A stretch of DNA of 19,691 nucleotides from an uncultured Pseudomonadota bacterium (GTDB lineage: Bacteria; Pseudomonadota; Gammaproteobacteria; Burkholderiales; SG8-39): assembly GCA_903909415.1 (NCBI GenBank), contig CAIVVS010000064.1, positions 1 to 19,691 on the forward strand. The letters are read 5' to 3'. The first letter of the stretch is position 1. Each line of letters starts with the position of its first letter. The position numbers and the translations under genes are program-made. Shown piece after piece: positions 13,920 to 19,691 of this stretch. Below the pieces are notes generated by a model, which saw only the letters and a program-made list of their open reading frames with translations, was not told where the DNA came from and did not search any database.

Positions 13920-15082
13920 GCGGGCCGATGAGTGCGCCGCCGAGTGGGCTGGTGGGGGACGCCGGGGCACTCGACGTGCGCGTGCGCCGCAGGTTGGGTG
14001 ACTTCCAGCTCGATGCGGCGTTCCGCGCGGAGGGCGGGCTGACCGCGCTGTTCGGCCGCTCCGGCAGCGGCAAGACCTCGGTGGTGTCGGCGATCGCCGG
14101 CCTGCTGCCGCTGGACGAGGGCCGCATCGTGTCCGCCGGCACCACGCTGTACGACAGCGCGGCGCGGGTGGACCTGCCGGCCGAGCGCCGGCGCATCGGC
14201 TATGTGTTCCAGGACGCGCGCCTGTTCCCGCACCTCACGGTGCGCGACAACCTGCTGTATGGCTGGAAGCGCGTTCCCGCCGCTGATCGTCGCATCCCAC
14301 TGGACCAGGTGGTGGACCTGCTCGGCATCGCCGCCCTGCTCGAACGCCGGCCGGCGAAGCTATCCGGTGGCGAGAAGCAGCGCGTCGCGATCGGCCGTGC
14401 CCTGCTGGCGCAACCGCGCCTGTTGCTGATGGACGAGCCGCTGGCATCGCTGGACACCGAGCGCAAGCACGAGATCCTTCCCTACATCGAGCGCCTGCGC
14501 GACGAGTCCGGCATCCCCATCGTCTACGTGAGCCATGCGATGGAGGAGGTGGCGCGCCTGGCCACCACCATCGTGCTGATGGACGCGGGCCGCGTGGTCG
14601 CCAGCGGCGCGCCGAGTGCGCTCAGCCAGCGGTTGGACCTGTGGCCGCTGATGGGCCGCTTCGAGGCCGGTGCCGTGGTCGACGCGCGCGTGCTGGTGCA
14701 CGACGAGGCCTTCATGATCACCGAGCTGGGATTCTCCGGCGGGCGCCTGCGCATCCCGCGCGTGGACGCGCCGGTGGGTACGCCGCTGCGCATCCGCATC
14801 CGCGCGCGCGACGTGTCCATCGCCACCGCGCCGCCGGAGCACATCAGCATCCAGAACGTGCTGCCCGGCACGCTGGCCGAGGTCCGCGAGACCGCCGGCG
14901 CGTATGCCGAACTGAGCGTCAGCGTGGGCACCGAGCGGCTGCTGGCGCGCATCACCCGCGAATCCCTGTACCGGCTGGGGCTGAAGCCGGGCGACGCAGT
15001 CTGGGCACTGGTGAAATCGGTCGCCTTCGACGGCCCCTCGGTGCTGCCCGCGCCACCCGCCGCGCACGCGAAGGATGATTAA
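13916..15082 (+). CDS. modC: Molybdate ABC transporter ATPase ModC
   Basis: A 388-residue ATPase. Walker A is GRSGSGKT (47-54), the Q-loop VFQDARLFPHLTVRDNL (about 97-113), the signature LSGGEKQR (149-156), Walker B LLLMDEP (169-175), and the switch histidine H207. The C-terminal MOP/TOBE domain (about 308-372: ISIQNVLPGTLAEVRET...) should bind oxyanion and damp transport when molybdate is plentiful, as known for ModC. The start ATG 13916 overlaps the modB stop as ATGA. A second ATG at 13928 is a shorter option. The N-terminus is about 15 residues longer than usual. Confidence 0.94.
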   Translation: MSGPMSAPPSGLVGDAGALDVRVRRRLGDFQLDAAFRAEGGLTALFGRSGSGKTSVVSAIAGLLPLDEGRIVSAGTTLYDSAARVDLPAERRRIGYVFQDARLFPHLTVRDNLLYGWKRVPAADRRIPLDQVVDLLGIAALLERRPAKLSGGEKQRVAIGRALLAQPRLLLMDEPLASLDTERKHEILPYIERLRDESGIPIVYVSHAMEEVARLATTIVLMDAGRVVASGAPSALSQRLDLWPLMGRFEAGAVVDARVLVHDEAFMITELGFSGGRLRIPRVDAPVGTPLRIRIRARDVSIATAPPEHISIQNVLPGTLAEVRETAGAYAELSVSVGTERLLARITRESLYRLGLKPGDAVWALVKSVAFDGPSVLPAPPAAHAKDD

Positions 15083-15097
15083 AAACATGTTAATATT
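15079..15097. promoter_or_regulatory. AT-rich palindrome between modC and mobB, possible promoter/operator
   Basis: AACATGTT (15084-15091) is a perfect palindrome, extended by symmetric TA pairs further out (15080-15081 with 15094-15095). AATATT (15092-15097) follows. TAATAT (15091-15096) could be a -10 element about 60 bases before mobB. This AT-rich patch stands out in a GC-rich operon and begins inside the modC stop codon. No convincing -35. Confidence 0.35.
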
Positions 15098-15154
15098 CAG
15101 CCAGTTATGCTGTTTTCGGCACATTTCCGCGTGCCTCTCCCTGAATCGCACCCG

Positions 15155-15667
15155 ATGAAAACCTTTGGCTTCGCCGGCTGGTCCGGCAGCGGCAAGACCA
15201 CGCTGATCGAGGCGCTGATCCCGCGCTTCACCGCCGCCGGGATCAAGGTGTCGCTGATCAAGCACGCGCACCATGCCTTCGACGTGGACCAGCCGGGCAA
15301 GGACTCCTGGCGGCACCGCCACGCGGGTGCGACCGAGGTATTGGTGACCTCCGCCAACCGTTGGGCGCTGATGCACGAACTGCGCGGCGCGGCCGAGTTG
15401 TCGCTGGATGAGGCGATCGCGCGCATGTCGCCCTGCGACCTGCTGCTGGTCGAGGGCTACAAGCACCACGCCATGCCCAAGCTCGAAGTCTGGCGCGAGG
15501 CGAACGGCAAGCCGCTGCTGTCGCCCGCCGACCCGCACGTGGTGGCGATCGCATGCGATGCCGAGCCGGCGGGCGCGCCCGCCGCGCTGCCGCGATTCAA
15601 GCTGGACGATGCCGAAGGCATCGCCGCATTCATGCTCCAACACACCGGATTGAACGGGAAGCCCTGA
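15155..15667 (+). CDS. mobB: Molybdopterin-guanine dinucleotide biosynthesis adaptor MobB
   Basis: A 170-residue GTP-binding P-loop protein that helps MobA make the dinucleotide form of the molybdenum cofactor used by formate dehydrogenase. The P-loop is AGWSGSGKTTLIEALIPRF (residues 7-25). SLIKHAHHAFDVDQPGKDSWRHRHAGATEVLV and CDLLLVEGYKHHAMPKLEVWR are hallmark MobB stretches. I chose ATG 15155 because MKTFGFAGWSGSGKT is the family's normal N-terminus; an ATG at 15107 would add 16 residues with no family resemblance. The stop overlaps the moeA start (TGATG). mobA itself is not in the window. Confidence 0.93.
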   Translation: MKTFGFAGWSGSGKTTLIEALIPRFTAAGIKVSLIKHAHHAFDVDQPGKDSWRHRHAGATEVLVTSANRWALMHELRGAAELSLDEAIARMSPCDLLLVEGYKHHAMPKLEVWREANGKPLLSPADPHVVAIACDAEPAGAPAALPRFKLDDAEGIAAFMLQHTGLNGKP

Positions 15668-16914
15668 TGGAAACCGCAAAGAAGCCGCAGCAAGCCATGA
15701 TGAGCGTCGACGAGGCGATCGCGCACCTGCTGTCGCGCGCTGCCCTGATCGACGGCACCGAGACCATTTCCGCGATGGACGCGACCGGCCGGGTGCTGGC
15801 CGCGCCGGTCACCTCGCCGATGGACGTGCCGCAGATGGACAACACCTCCATGGACGGTTACGCGGTGCGCGCGTCCGAATGCTTCTCGGGCGAGGCGCGT
15901 CTGCACGTGTCGCAGCGCATCCCGGCGGGCAAGGTGGGCACGCCGCTCGCGACGGGCAGCGTGGCGCGCATCTTCACCGGCGCGCCCATCCCCGAGGGTG
16001 CGGACGCGGTGGTGATGCAGGAGCAGGTCGAGGCAGCCGGCACCGACGAGGTCATCGTGCGCCATGCGCCCAGGGTGGGCGAGTGGATACGCGAGCGCGG
16101 CGAGGACATCCGGCGCGACGCGGTGATCCTGTCGCCCGGCACGGTGCTGCGCGCGCAGGAGACGGGCCTCGCCGCCTCGGTGGGTGTGGGCTCGGTGACG
16201 GTGCGCCGGCGCCTGAAGGTCGCGATCTTCTTCACCGGCGATGAGCTGGCCATGCCGGGCGAGGCGCTGCGTCCTGGCGCAATCTACAACTCCAGCCGCT
16301 ACACCCTGACCAGCCTGATCAAGGGCATGGGCTGCGAGATGACCGACTTCGGCATCGTGCCCGACAGCCTGGAGGCCACGCGCGAGGTGCTGCGCCGCGC
16401 GGCCGCGGAGAACGACCTGGTGATCACCAGCGGTGGCGTGTCGGTCGGCGAGGAAGACCATGTGAAGCCGGCGGTGGAAGCGGAAGGGCGGCTGGACATG
16501 TGGCGCATCGCGATGAAACCGGGCAAGCCGCTGGCGTATGGCGAGGTTCGCCGCGCCGGTGGGGGCCACGCGCATTTCATCGGCCTGCCGGGCAACCCGG
16601 TGTCGAGCTTCGTGACCTTCCTGCTGTTCGTGCGGCCCTTCCTGCTGCGCTGCCAGGGCGTCGAGCGGGTCGAGCCCGCCGCCTACGCGCTGCGTGCCGA
16701 CTTCGACTGGACCCGTCCGGATGCGCGCCGCGAGTTCCTGCGCGTGAAGGTCAATGCCGAAGGTGGCCTCGACCTGTTCGCCAACCAGGGCTCGGCGGTG
16801 CTGACCTCGACGGTGTGGGGCGACGGCATGGTGGACAACCCCGGTAAGCAGGCGATCCAGCGTGGCGACATCGTGCGCTTCCTGCCGTTCGCCTCGCTGC
16901 TGGGCAGCCGCTAG
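15667..16914 (+). CDS. moeA: Molybdopterin molybdenumtransferase MoeA
   Basis: A 415-residue enzyme that inserts molybdate into adenylylated molybdopterin. Marks in order: MMSVDEAIAHLLSRA, VPQMDNTSMDGYAV (D63 corresponds to the conserved Asp of this motif), GSVARIFTGAPIPEGADAVVMQE, FFTGDELAMPGEAL.PGAIYNSSRY, ITSGGVSVGEEDHVKPAVE (catalytic domain), MKPGKPLAYG, and FIGLPGNPVSSFVTF. The C-terminal domain IV follows (RREFLRVKV...QGSAVLTSTVWGDGMVDNP). The start ATG 15667 overlaps the mobB stop by one base. MoeA may also accept tungstate, which would fit the Tup importer upstream; that is inference. Confidence 0.95.
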   Translation: METAKKPQQAMMSVDEAIAHLLSRAALIDGTETISAMDATGRVLAAPVTSPMDVPQMDNTSMDGYAVRASECFSGEARLHVSQRIPAGKVGTPLATGSVARIFTGAPIPEGADAVVMQEQVEAAGTDEVIVRHAPRVGEWIRERGEDIRRDAVILSPGTVLRAQETGLAASVGVGSVTVRRRLKVAIFFTGDELAMPGEALRPGAIYNSSRYTLTSLIKGMGCEMTDFGIVPDSLEATREVLRRAAAENDLVITSGGVSVGEEDHVKPAVEAEGRLDMWRIAMKPGKPLAYGEVRRAGGGHAHFIGLPGNPVSSFVTFLLFVRPFLLRCQGVERVEPAAYALRADFDWTRPDARREFLRVKVNAEGGLDLFANQGSAVLTSTVWGDGMVDNPGKQAIQRGDIVRFLPFASLLGSR

Positions 16915-16934
16915 GGAAATTGCCCGTCAGGGAC

Positions 16935-16940
16935 TAAAAT
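16935..16940 (+). promoter_or_regulatory. -10 box placed six bases before moaD
   Basis: TAAAAT lies so that transcription would begin at or next to the moaD ATG (16947), implying a leaderless message. No matching -35 is visible in the moeA tail, so this is a weak but repeated pattern in the window (compare 11956-11961 and 12423-12428). Confidence 0.35.
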
Positions 16941-16946
16941 AGCCAC

Positions 16947-17213
16947 ATGGGCCAATCAGCGATCAACCTGCTTTACTTTGCGCGCCTCAAGGACGATCTC
17001 GGCTCGCCGGGCGAGTCCATGGACCTGCCCGAGGGCGTGGGCACGGTCGCTGCGCTGCGCGCGCACCTGATGCAGCGCGGCGGCATCTGGAACGAGTCGC
17101 TGGCCTCGCACCGCGCGCTGCGCGTGGCGGTGAACCAGGAAATGGCGCAGCCGGGCACGCCGGTCAAGCCCGGCGACGAAGTCGCCTTCTTCCCGCCCGT
17201 CACCGGGGGCTGA
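16947..17213 (+). CDS. moaD: Molybdopterin synthase sulfur carrier subunit MoaD
   Basis: An 88-residue ubiquitin-like protein that carries the sulfur, as a C-terminal thiocarboxylate, for molybdopterin synthase. It has the beta-grasp start INLLYFARLKDDLG and the family ending VKPGDEVAFFPPVTGG with the required terminal Gly-Gly. The start is ATG 16947; no ribosome site precedes it. It lies 32 bases after moeA and 5 bases before moaE, its partner subunit. Confidence 0.94.
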   Translation: MGQSAINLLYFARLKDDLGSPGESMDLPEGVGTVAALRAHLMQRGGIWNESLASHRALRVAVNQEMAQPGTPVKPGDEVAFFPPVTGG

Positions 17214-17218
17214 ACGCC

Positions 17219-17710
17219 GTGCCGGTCCGTGTACAGACCGCGGATTTCGACGCCGGCGCGGAAATGGCCGCGCTGCGCCGTGGCAACCCGCGCGTCGGCG
17301 CGGTGGCGAGTTTCATCGGCGTGGTGCGCGACCTGAACGAGGGCGACGCGGTCAGCACCATGACCCTGGAACACTACCCGGGCATGACCGAGCGCGAGCT
17401 GCAGAAGATCATCGACGAGGCCGGCACGCGCTGGCGCATGCTCGACGCGCTCATCGTGCATCGCGTGGGCGAACTGCGGCCCACCGACCAGATCGTGCTG
17501 GTGGTGGTGACCAGCGAGCACCGCGGCGACGCCTTTGCCGCCTGCGAGTTCATCATGGACTTCCTCAAGACCCGGGCGCCGTTCTGGAAAAAGGAACAGA
17601 CCCCGCAGGGCGACCGCTGGGTGGAGGCCCGCGCCTCGGATGACGACGCGGCGGCGCGCTGGCAATCGGGTGGGCAGGCCAACGTCCAGCCCACCGCGGC
17701 CAAGGCCTGA
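17219..17710 (+). CDS. moaE: Molybdopterin synthase catalytic subunit MoaE
   Basis: A 163-residue protein that, with MoaD, converts precursor Z (cPMP) to molybdopterin. GAVASFIGVVRDLNEG carries R37, LEHYPGMTERELQ is the family signature, and DFLKTRAPFWKKE supplies K117 and K124, equivalent to the E. coli catalytic K119 and K126. The last 20 or so residues (after WVEARAS) are an Ala/Asp/Gln-rich extension. It starts at GTG 17219, 5 bases after moaD, and ends 5 bases before crcB. Confidence 0.94.
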   Translation: MPVRVQTADFDAGAEMAALRRGNPRVGAVASFIGVVRDLNEGDAVSTMTLEHYPGMTERELQKIIDEAGTRWRMLDALIVHRVGELRPTDQIVLVVVTSEHRGDAFAACEFIMDFLKTRAPFWKKEQTPQGDRWVEARASDDDAAARWQSGGQANVQPTAAKA

Positions 17711-17715
17711 GGCCG

Positions 17716-18111
17716 GTGGGCGCCGGTTTCGGAGCAGCGGGATTCGCCGCGGTCGGAATCGGTGCCGCACTTGGCGCGTGGCTGCGCTGGGTGCTGGGGG
17801 CGGGCCTGAATGCGATCCAGCCGAACCTGCCGCTGGGCACGCTGGTGGCCAACCTGGTGGGTGGCTACCTGATCGGCGTGGCGGTGGCCTGGCTGGACCA
17901 GGCCGCGCACCTGCCGCCGGAACTGCGGCTGTTCATCATCACCGGCTTCCTCGGCGGGCTGACCACCTTCTCGACGTTCTCGGCCGAGTCGGTGGGCCTG
18001 CTGATGCGCGGTGACTATGGTTGGGTGGCGGCGCACACGCTGCTGCACCTGGCCGGGTCGCTGGTGGCGACCTGGCTGGGCCTGCTGACGGTGCGCTCGC
18101 TGCTGGGCTGA
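17716..18111 (+). CDS. crcB: Fluoride exporter CrcB/Fluc
   Basis: A 131-residue membrane protein of the Fluc fluoride channel family with four hydrophobic segments. Marks: GAALGAWLRWVLG, PLGTLVANLVGGYLIGVAVAW, and FIITGFLGGLTTFSTFSAESVGLL, the pore motif with conserved TTFSTF. It starts at GTG 17716, only 5 bases after moaE, so it is probably transcribed with the molybdopterin synthase genes; there is no room for its own fluoride riboswitch. Why fluoride export travels with Moco genes is not evident. Confidence 0.93.
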   Translation: MGAGFGAAGFAAVGIGAALGAWLRWVLGAGLNAIQPNLPLGTLVANLVGGYLIGVAVAWLDQAAHLPPELRLFIITGFLGGLTTFSTFSAESVGLLMRGDYGWVAAHTLLHLAGSLVATWLGLLTVRSLLG

Positions 18112-18124
18112 GGCAGGCTCCGGA

Positions 18125-18182
18125 CCTTCGCGCTCAGTCGAGCGCGACCTCTCCTACGCCTTCGCGCTCAGTCGAGCGCGAA
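18125..18182. repeat. Duplicated palindrome between crcB and the DUF3563 gene
   Basis: A perfect 23-base direct repeat (18125-18147 and 18159-18181). Each copy holds a palindrome whose arms (TCGCGCTC / GAGCGCGA) pair around an AGTC loop. In the right copy the stem spans the last codons and stop of the minus-strand DUF3563 gene (FALD-stop); the left copy is therefore a duplicate of that gene's 3' end. The two hairpins lie between convergent genes and could work as a bidirectional transcription block, though there is no T run. Confidence 0.75.
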
Positions 18183-18491
18183 GCGGCGCGTTTCCAGGCT
18201 GCGCAGGCGTTGTTCCAGTTCGGAGGCGTTGGTGGCCTGGCCGAGGTAGGACTCGCGGCGCTTGCGGTCCACCGCTTCGGCCGAGCGCTCCAGGCGCTCG
18301 TACATCGCGTGCAGCCAGGACCAGACGGTCCGGACGCGCGCGCGGCGGGCGTCGAGTTCGATGGCGCGCTCGCCGGTGACGTGGTCGATTTTGGCAGAGG
18401 CGGCGGCGGCTTCGGCCGTGCCGGTCCCGCGGCGGATCACGCCGTCGCCTTCGTACATCAGGTGGGCCGAAATCAGGTTCGTGAACTTCAT
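18168..18491 (-). CDS. Small DUF3563-like protein
   Basis: A 107-residue soluble protein. The C-terminal half (MYERLERSAEAVDRKRRESYLGQATNASELEQRLRSLETRRF) resembles the short DUF3563 proteins common in Burkholderiales, whose function is unknown. The N-terminal half is less typical: MKFTNLISAHLMYEGDGVIRRG, then an Ala-rich stretch and a charged helix with a Trp pair. The start ATG 18491 has GGAGAG just upstream on the minus strand. The C-terminal half should be a charged helix. It is a single gene with its own promoter region (18492-18660) and converges on crcB. Confidence 0.75.
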   Translation of the reverse strand: MKFTNLISAHLMYEGDGVIRRGTGTAEAAAASAKIDHVTGERAIELDARRARVRTVWSWLHAMYERLERSAEAVDRKRRESYLGQATNASELEQRLRSLETRRFALD

Positions 18492-18747
18492 GGGTTCTCT
18501 CCAATGGATGGGCGCGTTTTGTGCGCTGCAACGTAATAGTGGGGGCGGCAGGCCCAAGTTACCAATCGTATTAGCAGATGCCCCCGATCAATCCGGGAAA
18601 GTAGGCCAATTTCCTGTTTATATTGGATATTTAGGTAGGACCTCGCATTTGGGCCGAATTGGTCACCCAAGCCTTCGCAGCCCGGTCCGGCGTGCCGGTG
18701 GGGGCGGGTTGGCGCGCCGCAGCATGAGGCGGTAGTGCCCGGGTTCG
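18492..18747. other. Intergenic region between the DUF3563 gene and clpB promoter
   Basis: No convincing gene. The part from about 18530 to 18660 is clearly more AT-rich than the rest of the window and should hold the minus-strand promoter of the DUF3563 gene, but I cannot fix its hexamers. It contains an inverted repeat CCAAT (18606-18610) with ATTGG (18622-18626). The part from 18660 to 18740 is GC-rich without clear features. Confidence 0.4.
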
Positions 18748-18773
18748 CTTGAAAAGCCCCCGCGTATCCCCAT
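18748..18773 (+). promoter_or_regulatory. Heat-shock (sigma-32) promoter of clpB
   Basis: CTTGAAA (18748-18754) and CCCCAT (18768-18773) are separated by 13 bases. This fits the RpoH consensus CTTGAA / CCCCAT with its usual short spacer almost exactly. Transcription would start near 18780, giving a leader of roughly 45 bases before the clpB ATG. Confidence 0.88.
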
Positions 18774-18825
18774 TGTCTGAAGGGACACGCCAGCCGGCGA
18801 CACGAATTCCAGCGAGGCCACCCCC

Positions 18826-19691
<866 letters not shown>

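Noticed and set aside
15083..15154. Molybdenum-cofactor riboswitch before mobB
   Set aside because: The gap is about 70 bases, too short for the known Moco aptamer, and shows only an AT-rich palindrome.
14360..15679. A 439-codon minus-strand frame over modC and mobB
   Set aside because: Antisense to two genes with complete motif sets; shadow of GC-rich codon bias.
17700..17716. Fluoride riboswitch before crcB
   Set aside because: Only five bases separate moaE and crcB, so no aptamer fits unless it lies inside moaE, and I see no sign of one.

Overview
The window is dense, very GC-rich DNA with short intergenic gaps. The gene content points to the Burkholderiales (Betaproteobacteria): a Bug-type (TctC-like) solute receptor, a DUF3563-type small protein, a formate dehydrogenase of the Fdh3B kind, and a sigma-32 style clpB promoter. 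This placement is inferred from gene content only. Both ends cut genes: the formate dehydrogenase iron-sulfur subunit on the left and clpB on the right.

Layout. (1) 1-2256, plus strand: the tail of a formate dehydrogenase operon, with the 4Fe-4S beta subunit, a small lipoprotein, the cytochrome b gamma subunit and a small secreted Ala/Lys-rich protein. It is closed by a strong intrinsic terminator at 2320-2346. (2) 2458-4957, plus: an alpha/beta hydrolase, a 337-bp gap holding a second terminator with the same stem sequence, and a Bug-family receptor. (3) 9535-5003, minus: a four-gene co-directional run of a ModE-like/PBP-like one-component regulator, a ChrA-family transporter overlapping it by ATGA, a ring-opening amidohydrolase (cyanurate hydrolase/barbiturase family), and an ornithine cyclodeaminase family protein. 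(4) 9633-11918, plus, divergent from the regulator: a tungstate-type ABC importer tupBCA. (5) 11968-18111, plus: a stand-alone ModE-type HTH protein, modABC with a clear ModE-like operator at the modA start, mobB, moeA, moaD, moaE and crcB. (6) 18168-18491, minus: a DUF3563-like protein. (7) 18826 to the end, plus: clpB behind a near-consensus heat-shock promoter.

How it works together. Formate dehydrogenase needs a molybdenum or tungsten bis-pterin cofactor. The right half supplies the metal through two separate oxyanion importers, inserts it (MoeA), makes molybdopterin from its precursor (MoaD/MoaE), and makes the dinucleotide form (MobB). moaA, moaC, mogA/moaB, mobA and fdhD are not in this window. 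Two HTH regulators of the ModE type flank the tup genes. One carries its own ligand-binding domain and is translationally coupled to a ChrA-type oxyanion transporter. The other has no ligand domain at all.

The most interesting points are the regulator-chrA pair beside tupBCA, the sensorless ModE protein next to a good ModE box, and the putative -10 boxes placed 6-7 nt before the ATG of three Mo genes. Also worth a second look are the two small Fdh-linked secreted proteins, the amidohydrolase/cyclodeaminase pair, and a duplicated palindrome made from the 3' end of the DUF3563 gene. I see no clearly new defence or mobile system, no CRISPR, no tRNA/rRNA and no insertion sequence.
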